Shown: piece after piece, positions 1-6,477 of the stretch
How the letters are laid out: every line of letters begins with the position of its first letter
Numbering within the stretch: the stretch's first letter is position 1
Origin: Candidatus Heimdallarchaeota archaeon
GTDB lineage: Archaea; Asgardarchaeota; Heimdallarchaeia; Heimdallarchaeales; Kariarchaeaceae
Direction: 5' to 3'
Length of the DNA stretch: 10,757 nucleotides
Assembly (NCBI GenBank): GCA_021399405.1
Contig: JAAFKL010000134.1
Span: 1-10,757 of the forward strand
Position numbers and translations under genes: made by a program
The notes under the pieces: generated by a model
Told to the model about the DNA's origin: nothing
Seen by the model: the letters and a program-made list of their open reading frames with translations, nothing else
The model's database searches: none

Positions 1-1424
1 CTGATGGTGTCAGCGCAACAACAGCGATGGCATTTATTCTATTCCCCTTGGTAGCAAGAGGAATTTCAATGCTCGGAACAATCTTAACTGCAGGGATGGT
101 AACATTAAAAGATGAAAATGAAGAAAACGCAATGAAACCATTAACAAATGCATTCTACATGGCATCACTGTTTTCATTCTTCGTATTTGCCGTATTAATC
201 ATGATATTCTTTGATGGTATTCTTCAATTAGTATTAGCATCAGGGATTGGAATTGCATTAGCTGTGATAACTCTTATAGCTACAGATTACTATACCGGAG
301 ATAACAAACCAGTAAGAGAGATTGCAGTATCCTCCGAAACTGGTGCTGCAACTAATATTATTACTGGATTATCTGTAGGTATGAGATCTACTTGGATACC
401 ATTAATAGGGATAGTTATTGCCGTTATTTCATCATATTGGTTGGGATATGATTTCGGTGGATCTAATCACGAATATGTACAAGCCATGGAAAACACAGAT
501 AATGTAGCAGTTAATGCAATTGGTCCACAAAACCTTTGGGGAATATATGCCTCAACTATTGCTACAATGGCAATGTTGAGTGTCACACCAATTATACTTG
601 CAATGGATGGTTATGGTCCGATTGCAGACCAATCTGGTGGTATTGCAGTAATGGGAGAAACTGGAGAAGAGGTTCGAACAATTATTGATAGTCTTGATAT
701 GGTTGGAAACACCACAAAAGCATTAGCAAAGGGATATGGAATGACATCTGCCGGTTTAGCTGCGCTTCTATTATTCCAAGCCTATCTACAGGATTATATT
801 CACTTGACTGAGATTGATAAACTCCCTGCAATCGATCTTGCGAGACCAACGATTTTAGGGGGGCTATTTATCGGTGCACTCCTACCGTTTGTGTTCAGTT
901 CTATGTCAATGGGTGCAGTGGGAAGAGCTGCAAATGAAATGATCATTGAGATTAGAAGACAATTTGCGGAAAATGGAGAAGCAATTATGGCTTATGAGAT
1001 GGATCCTGATTACGCAGCATGCGTTGATGTATCTACTCAAGCTGCACTCAAGGAAATGGTTACACCATCTCTCCTTGTAATTGTAACACCAATCTTTGTT
1101 GGATTTGTTCTCGGTCCACTATCACTAGCGGCATTCCTGATTGGAGCCACAGTTTCTGGTATTTTATTAGGTATGACACTAAACAATGCCGGTGGAGCTT
1201 GGGATAATGCAAAGAAAACTATTGAAGCAAGGCCTAAAGGTGACCCACATGGTAAAGGAACTGATACACACGAAGCTGCGATCATAGGTGATACAGTTGG
1301 GGATCCAGCTAAAGACACATCTGGTCCATCAATTCATGTTTTAATTAAATTGGTCAACACAATTGCAATTACACTCCTACCATTATTTGTTGCATTCAAT
1401 GGCAATTTAGAAGGAAAATTCTAG
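1..1424 (+). CDS. hppA: Membrane-bound proton-translocating pyrophosphatase, C-terminal part (5' end outside window)
   Basis: Couples hydrolysis of pyrophosphate to ion pumping across the cytoplasmic membrane. The frame is open to the left edge (first full codon at base 3), so the ATG at 27 is internal and about a third of the protein, including the first substrate-binding motif, is missing. Family signatures are clear: DYYTGDNKPVREIA, ETGAATNII, DGYGPIADQSGGIA, VGNTTKALAKG, GGAWDNAKK, and near the C-terminus GDTVGDPAKDTSGPS, whose acidic and lysine residues bind Mg-pyrophosphate. Many hydrophobic helices lie between them. The lysine of GNTTK (bases 717-719) is the residue that replaces potassium in K+-independent enzymes, so a K+-independent proton pump is likely. 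The Na+/H+ specificity glutamate lies in the missing part. Small departures from consensus are DQSGG for DNAGG and SIHVLIK for SLNILIK. It converges on the minus-strand membrane gene with a 63-bp gap; I see no strong terminator hairpin there. Confidence 0.96.
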   Translation, partial: DGVSATTAMAFILFPLVARGISMLGTILTAGMVTLKDENEENAMKPLTNAFYMASLFSFFVFAVLIMIFFDGILQLVLASGIGIALAVITLIATDYYTGDNKPVREIAVSSETGAATNIITGLSVGMRSTWIPLIGIVIAVISSYWLGYDFGGSNHEYVQAMENTDNVAVNAIGPQNLWGIYASTIATMAMLSVTPIILAMDGYGPIADQSGGIAVMGETGEEVRTIIDSLDMVGNTTKALAKGYGMTSAGLAALLLFQAYLQDYIHLTEIDKLPAIDLARPTILGGLFIGALLPFVFSSMSMGAVGRAANEMIIEIRRQFAENGEAIMAYEMDPDYAACVDVSTQAALKEMVTPSLLVIVTPIFVGFVLGPLSLAAFLIGATVSGILLGMTLNNAGGAWDNAKKTIEARPKGDPHGKGTDTHEAAIIGDTVGDPAKDTSGPSIHVLIKLVNTIAITLLPLFVAFNGNLEGKF

Positions 1425-1487
1425 AAAAATCAAAACCACAAGTAAAATTTATAATTATTAAACCAACTTAAATTATCTTAATCTATT

Positions 1488-1772
1488 TTACTTTACAGTA
1501 ATATAAGTTAAAATTGCAAATGCGAATAACTGTAATGATTCCAAAATCAACACAGGAACTCCTAGTACGTCAGCATGTTCCATCATTAGTACAAGTACAA
1601 AATATAGGGTCAATAATTTGTTGATAATTAAAACAGCAGCAAAAATAATTAAACCAAGACTAAATTGTGCTTTCATCTCCATATAATTTCTGAAATATAT
1701 TATTAATAATATAGTCAATAATACTACATTGATTGAAGTCATTGCCATCGATACATACATTGCTAATGCCAT
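1488..1772 (-). CDS. Small three-helix membrane protein paired with winged-helix regulator
   Basis: A 94-residue, almost wholly hydrophobic protein with three predicted membrane helices, at about residues 8-26, 37-62 and 71-92. A short positively charged loop (around RNYMEMK) follows the first helix. There is no enzyme motif. Small membrane proteins of this size and layout, ending in an E..Q.FAFAILTY-like last helix, lie next to ArsR-like winged-helix genes in haloarchaea (I recall the label DUF7521, not checked) and other archaea. I infer membership from size, topology and neighbour. The ATG follows the regulator's TAA with no base between, and a perfect AGGAGG lies 8 bases upstream, so the two are surely co-transcribed and this start is secure. 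It may act as membrane sensor or partner of the regulator, but this is only inferred from the pairing. Confidence 0.85.
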   Translation of the reverse strand: MALAMYVSMAMTSINVVLLTILLIIYFRNYMEMKAQFSLGLIIFAAVLIINKLLTLYFVLVLMMEHADVLGVPVLILESLQLFAFAILTYITVK

Positions 1773-2084
1773 TTAATTATCCTCCTGCGAAACTTGAAAA
1801 TTCGGAAGTCTCTTAGTGATATTTTCAAAAACATCATAATTCTGATCCAGATGTCTTGAAAGAAAATAAACATTTCCATAACCATCTCCTTCTTCTGTGA
1901 TCATAGTGTTTTTCTTCAATACCTTGAGATGATGTGCAACTGTCTTATAATCCAGATGCAAATTTTCGGATAGTTGATTTGCGTTCTTCGGGAGATCACG
2001 CAAAGAAGAAATTATTCTTGCACGATTAATTCCCCCCCGGCTTCCAACAATTAAGAACCAAAGCAACTTATCCAAATTAACCAC
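1773..2084 (-). CDS. ArsR-like winged-helix transcriptional regulator
   Basis: A 103-residue single-domain DNA-binding protein. The N-terminal half carries RARIISSLRDLPKNANQL, then the recognition region LHLDYKTVAHHLKVLKKN (about residues 42-59), followed by a wing (EEGDGYGNVYFLS). The DYKTV.HHL.VL signature with NANQL before it is typical of a large archaeal family of ArsR-like winged-helix proteins. No metal-binding cysteines are seen, so this is not a classic metal sensor. The start is GTG at 2084; no in-frame ATG precedes the domain, and the GTG gives the usual N-terminus. The gene ends TAA directly against the ATG of the small membrane protein. A 7-bp inverted repeat touching its start codon suggests autoregulation. 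The effector and targets are unknown; the adjoining surface protein gene is a plausible target. Confidence 0.9.
   Translation of the reverse strand: MVNLDKLLWFLIVGSRGGINRARIISSLRDLPKNANQLSENLHLDYKTVAHHLKVLKKNTMITEEGDGYGNVYFLSRHLDQNYDVFENITKRLPNFQVSQEDN
1781..1786 (-). promoter_or_regulatory. Perfect Shine-Dalgarno for the small membrane protein
   Basis: AGGAGG on the minus strand, 8 bases before the ATG at 1772 and inside the last codons of the regulator gene. It fixes the start of the downstream gene. It is much stronger than the ribosome sites elsewhere in the window, where several genes show little or none. Confidence 0.85.
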
Positions 2085-2102
2085 TCAATCTAGATAGATT
2101 GA
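2085..2102 (-). promoter_or_regulatory. Candidate operator: inverted repeat at the regulator start
   Basis: TCAATCT-AGAT-AGATTGA forms two perfect 7-base arms with a 4-base spacer, directly before the GTG of the winged-helix gene. A further half-site, CAATCT, lies at 2114-2119. A dimeric winged-helix protein would bind such a site, and its position downstream of the probable transcription start suits autorepression. This is inferred from symmetry and place only. Confidence 0.5.
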
Positions 2103-2133
2103 TAATTTTCAAACAATCTATTTTGACTGAGTA

Positions 2134-2144
2134 GTTTAAATTAT
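2134..2144 (-). promoter_or_regulatory. Candidate TATA box for the regulator-membrane protein pair
   Basis: TAATTTAAAC on the minus strand, about 50 bases upstream of the GTG start. It would place transcription start near 2112, just before the inverted repeat. The surroundings are AT-rich, so the assignment is tentative. Confidence 0.4.
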
Positions 2145-2152
2145 TGATCATT

Positions 2153-2182
2153 AAAGAAAAATAAATCGATTTATTTTTCTTT
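2153..2182 (-). terminator. 30-bp perfect palindrome, probable terminator of the surface protein gene
   Basis: Every base from 2153 to 2182 pairs with its mirror around the CG at 2167-2168, giving 15 uninterrupted pairs and no loop. The palindrome overlaps the last codons and TAA (2173-2171) of the surface protein gene. On the minus strand its second arm is pyrimidine-rich (TTTATTTTTCTTT), matching the U-rich termination signals of archaea. It separates the surface gene from the regulator promoter. It could instead be a protein-binding site. Confidence 0.55.
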
Positions 2183-3181
2183 GTTTGGTTTTCTTATCCT
2201 TTGATAAGATACCAACACTGCTGACATTGCTATGAGTAATTCAACACCCAAGAACCCAGGTAAGGAATCGTCAGAACTCTCTTTGACTTCGAGTGTTGCT
2301 GTCCCTGTGGGCAAGGTAGAAGATTTATCTTCCATATCATATAGAGTATGATCAACAGCAGTTGAAGCGATTTCCCCAATTAATGGTTTGAATTGGAAGG
2401 GAGCTGGTGAATTGTCCACCCTAGGTTCAATTGATATTACAGTAGTAGTTCCTGCAATATCAGTTGGGAATGATAGGCCTGAAGGCGCATTAACCAGAAA
2501 ATCTTCTCCTGGAAAGGGTGGACCTGCTTCAGTACTACTATATGGATCTGAATCGTCAAGTTGTGAAACCATATCGAACGTACCCGTAGTCACAGGTGTT
2601 CCATTGATTACAACCCATCCTTCGTATACCCAATCAGTGCCAGTTAAATCAGGTAGATCTAAACCAGCGACAACTTCGGATCCTGTAGGATCTAGGAACC
2701 AAATACCTGAATTTTCATTGGTATCTGCACCATTAGTTGGAGTTGCTAGGATATATGATCCTGAAATCGATGAAAAATCTGCACCGATATTATGAGATAG
2801 AGCTGCAGTGGTTTTATCTGCATTTAGATCACCGGCTACAGGTTTAACTGATGCAGGTATATCATTTGTATCCCCATTGGGTTCTAAAGTTAGAACAAAT
2901 TTAGTTGTCTTATCGAGATCTACATTGACATTAAAGGAGTCAATTGCATTTCCTTCTAAATCTACTATATTTCCACTGGTATCGAGATCAAATTTACCGG
3001 TTGTAACGGCTTGTCCGTCAACAATTAACCAGCCTTCGTAATGATCATCGGCAGGATCTGCAAGATTAGTAAAATCAAGAGTCAATTGAACTGAACTCGC
3101 AGCTGAACTTGTACTTACTTGTGAAATTAACATTATTATTGTTAATCCCATGAATAAGGAGTTGATGAATTTTGTATTCAT
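2171..3181 (-). CDS. Secreted surface protein with two RskA-like domains and PGF-type C-terminal sorting tail
   Basis: A 336-residue protein with an N-terminal signal peptide (about residues 1-28, ending STSSAAS) and a C-terminal tail of LPGF (307-310), a hydrophobic helix (about 311-325) and a basic end (QRIRKPNKEK). This is the layout of archaeosortase-processed PGF-CTERM proteins. Between them lie two copies of one domain: YEGWLIVDG..VTTGKFD (48-65) with FVLTLEPNGD (95-104), and YEGWVVING..VTTGTFD (186-203) with TVISIEPRVD (247-256). The pattern resembles the extracytoplasmic domain of RskA/anti-sigma-K proteins; archaea lack sigma factors, so only the fold is implied. A joining stretch carries SYILATPTNG and SGIWFLDP. 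No cysteine is present. I chose ATG 3181 over the in-frame GTG at 3220 because the signal peptide begins there and the probable transcription start lies downstream of the GTG. Its role is unknown, probably an exposed wall or S-layer-associated protein. Confidence 0.85.
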   Translation of the reverse strand: MNTKFINSLFMGLTIIMLISQVSTSSAASSVQLTLDFTNLADPADDHYEGWLIVDGQAVTTGKFDLDTSGNIVDLEGNAIDSFNVNVDLDKTTKFVLTLEPNGDTNDIPASVKPVAGDLNADKTTAALSHNIGADFSSISGSYILATPTNGADTNENSGIWFLDPTGSEVVAGLDLPDLTGTDWVYEGWVVINGTPVTTGTFDMVSQLDDSDPYSSTEAGPPFPGEDFLVNAPSGLSFPTDIAGTTTVISIEPRVDNSPAPFQFKPLIGEIASTAVDHTLYDMEDKSSTLPTGTATLEVKESSDDSLPGFLGVELLIAMSAVLVSYQRIRKPNKEK

Positions 3182-3191
3182 TTTTATCACT

Positions 3192-3210
3192 GTCTTTCTA
3201 TAAGAAAGAC
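3192..3210 (-). promoter_or_regulatory. Perfect inverted repeat between promoter and start of surface protein gene
   Basis: GTCTTTCT-TAT-AGAAAGAC (minus strand) has 8-base perfect arms and a 3-base centre, ending 10 bases before the ATG at 3181. It sits at the expected transcription start, 23 or more bases downstream of the TATA box. It could be an operator for a dimeric repressor or, if transcribed, a hairpin at the start of the mRNA. Confidence 0.55.
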
Positions 3211-3232
3211 CACATATCACATAGACTCATTG

Positions 3233-3240
3233 TTATAAAA
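3233..3240 (-). promoter_or_regulatory. TATA box for surface protein gene
   Basis: TTTTATAA on the minus strand, about 55 bases upstream of the ATG at 3181. It predicts transcription start near 3211, which excludes the GTG at 3220 as a translated start. Confidence 0.5.
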
Positions 3241-3281
3241 TAGGTTTTACCGAATTTACTACTAAATTCTATCCGAATCAT

Positions 3282-3320
3282 ACCCAAATTCGACCCCAAT
3301 TACGCCCCAATGCGCCAAAT
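3282..3320. repeat. GC-rich short tandem repeat in divergent intergenic region
   Basis: Three adjoining imperfect units, ACCCAAATTCG (3282-3292), ACCCCAATTACG (3293-3304) and CCCCAATGCG (3305-3314), followed by a partial CCAAAT. The units are 10-12 bases long, close to one helical turn. The block stands out as a C-rich island in very AT-rich intergenic DNA between two divergent envelope genes. It may be a regulator-binding array serving one or both. Confidence 0.5.
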
Positions 3321-3426
3321 AGGACCGTATTATCCCATTTTCAAAATTAGATTCCAAATAATTAAATGATATTATTCACTGCGATATATCTATGAACCTT
3401 GAAAGTAAAATACTTTAATAGAGCAG

Positions 3427-3432
3427 TATAAA
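3427..3432 (+). promoter_or_regulatory. TATA box for DM13 protein gene
   Basis: TATAAA in the context AGTATAAATC, 50 bases upstream of the ATG at 3477. It would place transcription start near 3454 and give a leader of about 20 bases containing TGAGGAA. Confidence 0.5.
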
Positions 3433-3476
3433 TCTTCTTAGTCAATGTTTTTAATTGAGGAACAAAATGATATCAT

Positions 3477-3983
3477 ATGTTCAATTGGTTTAGTTCATTA
3501 AATATTTGGATTAAATTTTCAATGATTCTAGGTTTATTGGTTGCAGCAAGTGTTGGATGGTGGTTATTGTCACCCTTGTTTTTAGATGGAAAAACCCTGA
3601 ATGAAGAATTACCTGATGTTGAATCAGGTGAAGTAACACTGCTTTACACCGGAACTTTTGTTAAGATTGACGATGAACACTATGGCAGTGGTACAGCTGA
3701 AATAATACAAACAGCTGAAGGTAAAATCCAATTATTATTCAGAGATGTGGATCTCGCAAATGGACCAGCTTTATTTGTATATTTATCAAAAAAGGATAGT
3801 TTCAGTAGTTCAAGTGATTCTGCAGGGAGTTTCAAGAATTTAGGAGAATTACCAGCTCAGAAAGGTAATTTCAGTATGAATATAATTGGGGTTACTAATC
3901 TCGATGAGTTTAACTCTGTCCTAATATGGTGTAAACCGTTTGACGTTGTTTTTACTTTTGCGACACTATCACCTGTTAGTTAA
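3477..3983 (+). CDS. Membrane-anchored DM13-domain protein
   Basis: A 168-residue protein with one N-terminal membrane helix (about residues 12-35) and an extracytoplasmic DM13 domain (about 52-165). Family features are GEVTLLYTGTFVKIDDEHYGSG at 51-72, ANGPALFVYLSK (94-105), NLGELPAQKGNFS (121-133) and the C-terminal IWCKPFDVVFTFATL (150-164). The single cysteine, C152, is the conserved WC cysteine for which a redox role has been proposed in DM13 proteins. There is no lipobox, so the anchor is the uncleaved helix. Another ATG at 3467 runs into a stop after eight codons, so 3477 is the start. It is divergent from the surface protein gene and shares its intergenic region. The partner is unknown; it may take part in electron transfer or thiol chemistry outside the membrane. 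Confidence 0.85.
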   Translation: MFNWFSSLNIWIKFSMILGLLVAASVGWWLLSPLFLDGKTLNEELPDVESGEVTLLYTGTFVKIDDEHYGSGTAEIIQTAEGKIQLLFRDVDLANGPALFVYLSKKDSFSSSSDSAGSFKNLGELPAQKGNFSMNIIGVTNLDEFNSVLIWCKPFDVVFTFATLSPVS

Positions 3984-3990
3984 TAATTAA

Positions 3991-4040
3991 TTCATATATT
4001 AAAATATGTAGAGTACTCAAAATGCTTTTCTAATTTGAGT
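3991..4040 (+). promoter_or_regulatory. Promoter with inverted repeat before the ten-helix membrane protein gene
   Basis: TTCATATATTAAAA (3991-4004) is a good TATA element; the same 14 bases recur at 10697-10710. Transcription would begin near 4025. An inverted repeat, ACTCAAA (4015-4021) and TTTGAGT (4034-4040) with 12 bases between, spans this start, and its left arm overlaps the palindrome GAGTACTC (4011-4018). It may be an operator or a weak hairpin ending the DM13 transcript. Confidence 0.45.
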
Positions 4041-4053
4041 TATTTAGATAAAC

Positions 4054-5697
4054 ATGGCTGTCGAAGATCCTACACCCAAATTAGTTGCAATAGCTAATTT
4101 CGACAAAACTGGGGTAAAATTCTATAGTTACGGAATTTTTACAATTCCAATCCTACCTCTTTTGCTTTTAGTACTCCATGTTAGTTTGTTAAGTACAGGG
4201 CCACAAATTTATATTCTGATTTGGTTAATTGTAGTTGTTAGATTGATTCTATCCAGTGGAAAAGAGCATGACCCCGATTCTTCAAATATTGTATCAAGGG
4301 CACTCTACGTACTGATTGAATTGACTTTCGGAGTTAGAACGTCCAAGAAAAACACGCACCAATTCAGATTAGAATGGTTTATATTATTTGGAGGCCCAGC
4401 GATGGGATTCTTGCTATTCTGGATATATGCAAGTACAATACTGGTTGTTCCTGCATTAATCATTATAATTAATAGGAAATGGTTCCTTAGAACCGTCTTT
4501 AAACTTGCATTACTCCCTCGATCTGAATATTTTCTCGATGATCTTAAAGGAATAGTTGATGAAAAATCAGAACTCAAAATGAAAGAACGTCGGGAAGATC
4601 AAGAAAAAGAATTGCAATATCAATCTCAAAAAGAATATCTGCATTTTTACCCACCTAAAGCAAAAGGACGACTGTTTTCATATCTTTTCCTTCTATTGAC
4701 TCCAATCATTTTTGTAGTTGTATTTTCAATTTTCCTAAGTTTGGTTCTTGATAATGATGTAGAAACAACAATTACAGAAACAGCAGGGATTACACTGGTA
4801 TGGGGTTATATAGGAATTTTGCCATATCTATTCCTATCTTTGTTACGGGATTATAGGATAACAAAATTTGTATCTACGTCTTTTTCAGAATCTATTATTT
4901 CGACGCTGACAAGCACTTCAATTAATTATTTACCGATGTTCAATGGAGATTATTATTTTGAACAAAACTCAAGAGTATTAGATATGAACGATACTTACGG
5001 TATTTTTGAAATATTTAAGAATGGTCGCTGGTTCAATATATTTCTTCTTCCTCTTGCAGCCATATCCTTTATTTTCACTCAAATTTTGAGAAGAGCTGAA
5101 GAAAACAATCCTAATGCCTCACTTGATGCTGACCGGTTTCTAGGGGCGTTCAGTAATCAAATATTAGTTGAACAAAATGGGACAATGATCTTTTATTTGC
5201 TAATTCTATTACCAATATTAATTTCAATAGTTTTACCTCTACTGTGGGTATTGAAGGATTCTGAGTTAAAACGAACAACTTGGGAGCAAGATGAAGGCGG
5301 TGGTGAAAGAAGGGAAATAGCGGGCGTAGAAGATCTTGGTCAAACTCTAAATAGAATATTTGGATTATTTTTAGGATTCTCAACGATAACAGGTTTATCA
5401 GGTATTACTCGTGATTTGGTGGATAAGGATGCGAGTACAGCAGATATTTACATTATTGTTATTATTATGATAATTCTTGGAGGACTGTTAGTATTACCTG
5501 GGGTCTTATTTATGTCATATAGATATTTTTCACTAGGAGATCATGCAGCTGGAGTTAATTATCTTAGGTATAATCTTTCACAAAGCGAGTATATAGGCGT
5601 AGGAACTATAGTTAAAGGTTATGACGTTTTGTTAGATTTACCTAAACCTCTTTCAGCGATAATTAAAAAACAGGTTGATAAAAAATTAGATCCATAA
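4054..5697 (+). CDS. Polytopic membrane protein of unknown function, about ten helices
   Basis: A 547-residue protein I do not recognise. Predicted membrane helices lie at about 27-47, 50-68, 108-124, 125-140, 209-232, 245-264, 327-345, 377-400, 434-453 and 464-488. Between helices four and five is a highly charged, probably helical, segment (about 160-195, with KERREDQEKELQ). A second charged loop follows helix eight (401-432, with the glycine-rich DEGGGERRE). The region between helices six and seven (270-325) is polar and aromatic and may face outward. A soluble tail of about 55 residues ends in lysines. There is no ATP-binding, glycosyltransferase or peptidase motif that I can see, and no internal duplication is obvious. 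The ATG at 4054 lies about 30 bases after the predicted transcription start with no clear Shine-Dalgarno. It may share a transcript with the secreted protein downstream, though 165 bp separate them. Confidence 0.85.
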   Translation: MAVEDPTPKLVAIANFDKTGVKFYSYGIFTIPILPLLLLVLHVSLLSTGPQIYILIWLIVVVRLILSSGKEHDPDSSNIVSRALYVLIELTFGVRTSKKNTHQFRLEWFILFGGPAMGFLLFWIYASTILVVPALIIIINRKWFLRTVFKLALLPRSEYFLDDLKGIVDEKSELKMKERREDQEKELQYQSQKEYLHFYPPKAKGRLFSYLFLLLTPIIFVVVFSIFLSLVLDNDVETTITETAGITLVWGYIGILPYLFLSLLRDYRITKFVSTSFSESIISTLTSTSINYLPMFNGDYYFEQNSRVLDMNDTYGIFEIFKNGRWFNIFLLPLAAISFIFTQILRRAEENNPNASLDADRFLGAFSNQILVEQNGTMIFYLLILLPILISIVLPLLWVLKDSELKRTTWEQDEGGGERREIAGVEDLGQTLNRIFGLFLGFSTITGLSGITRDLVDKDASTADIYIIVIIMIILGGLLVLPGVLFMSYRYFSLGDHAAGVNYLRYNLSQSEYIGVGTIVKGYDVLLDLPKPLSAIIKKQVDKKLDP

Positions 5698-5862
5698 TAT
5701 AGAAAACTCTATTTCTTAGTAAACGCTAAGCAGAAATCCTAGATTGAAAAATATTGCCTTGATAGGAAGTTATCACAAAAATTTCCGAAGATCAAAATCC
5801 TCAAATATCAGAATTTACTTGAAAGTCCAACCTAATTTAGAAATGGGAGATGGGGATATTAA

Positions 5863-6477
5863 GTGGAGAAATTTTATAGCTTTGCCTTGATTATTTTAAT
5901 TTTAGCTTCGTTAAGTGGTATTTATTATTATAGTACTATAGTGGAAAATAACGAACCACAAACAGGACCCATCTGGAGATACAGCAATCAATCTAACGGC
6001 ATTTCAATTCTTTTGAGTTATGAACAGCGTGAACCAAACGAAGAAGCATTCAATATTAACTCAGTTGACAATGAATTTGAGTCAACCTATGGTTGCCAAA
6101 TCAATAATAGCTCTATGGGTCATTTTAATGGAGATGATAGCTTGTACATTGGATATTCATTGTCATTTGATTCTCCGATTTTAGATAGTAGAATAATAGG
6201 ATCAATGTTAATGAATAGCAAAGAAGTTAATCAGTTTAATGCGGGTCCTAATAAATATGACTTTAACACAGATTGGGATATACAGAGATGGACAACGACT
6301 GGTATTCTGACAAAAAGTAATTTTTCTGCAGGATGGATTCTTTTCCAAAAAATTGATGAGGGACGTGTTACTGGACCTTTAAGTGGTGAAGGGCATTTAT
6401 ATATACAAATTTCAATTTTAGATACAAATTTAACTTTACTTTTTTTTGCTCAGATTTGTCGGGGCTGGATTGCATAA
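5863..6477 (+). CDS. Membrane-anchored secreted protein of unknown function
   Basis: A 204-residue protein with an N-terminal hydrophobic segment (about residues 6-27, signal anchor or signal peptide) and an extracytoplasmic remainder, probably rich in beta strands. Two cysteines, C78 (YGCQINN) and C199 (AQICRGW), could form a disulfide. N-glycosylation sequons occur at N42, N81, N82 and N153, which fits an exposed archaeal protein. The start is GTG 5863: an ATG at 5843 and one at 5850 are out of frame and soon reach stops, while GGGAGATGGGG at 5845-5855 supplies a ribosome site 7 bases before the GTG. No recognisable domain or catalytic motif. The upstream 165 bp hold only a weak hairpin (CTTAG-6-CTAAG at 5715-5730). 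Confidence 0.75.
   Translation: MEKFYSFALIILILASLSGIYYYSTIVENNEPQTGPIWRYSNQSNGISILLSYEQREPNEEAFNINSVDNEFESTYGCQINNSSMGHFNGDDSLYIGYSLSFDSPILDSRIIGSMLMNSKEVNQFNAGPNKYDFNTDWDIQRWTTTGILTKSNFSAGWILFQKIDEGRVTGPLSGEGHLYIQISILDTNLTLLFFAQICRGWIA

Noticed and set aside
27..29. ATG at 27 as start of the pyrophosphatase
   Set aside because: The frame is open to base 3 with family-like sequence before it, and the enzyme should be much longer; the gene is cut by the window edge.
1037..1318. Minus-strand open frame inside the pyrophosphatase
   Set aside because: Antisense shadow of a strongly conserved coding region; no ribosome site or family resemblance.
2388..3041. Two plus-strand open frames opposite the surface protein gene
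   Set aside because: Low-complexity translations without domain features, lying wholly antisense to a gene with signal peptide, duplicated domain and sorting tail.
3179..3220. Longer start of the surface protein at GTG 3220
   Set aside because: It would put 13 unlike residues before a complete signal peptide, and the TATA box at 3233-3240 places transcription start downstream of it.
5715..5730. Hairpin CTTAG-6-CTAAG as terminator of the ten-helix gene
   Set aside because: Only five pairs and no following U-tract, so too weak to call.
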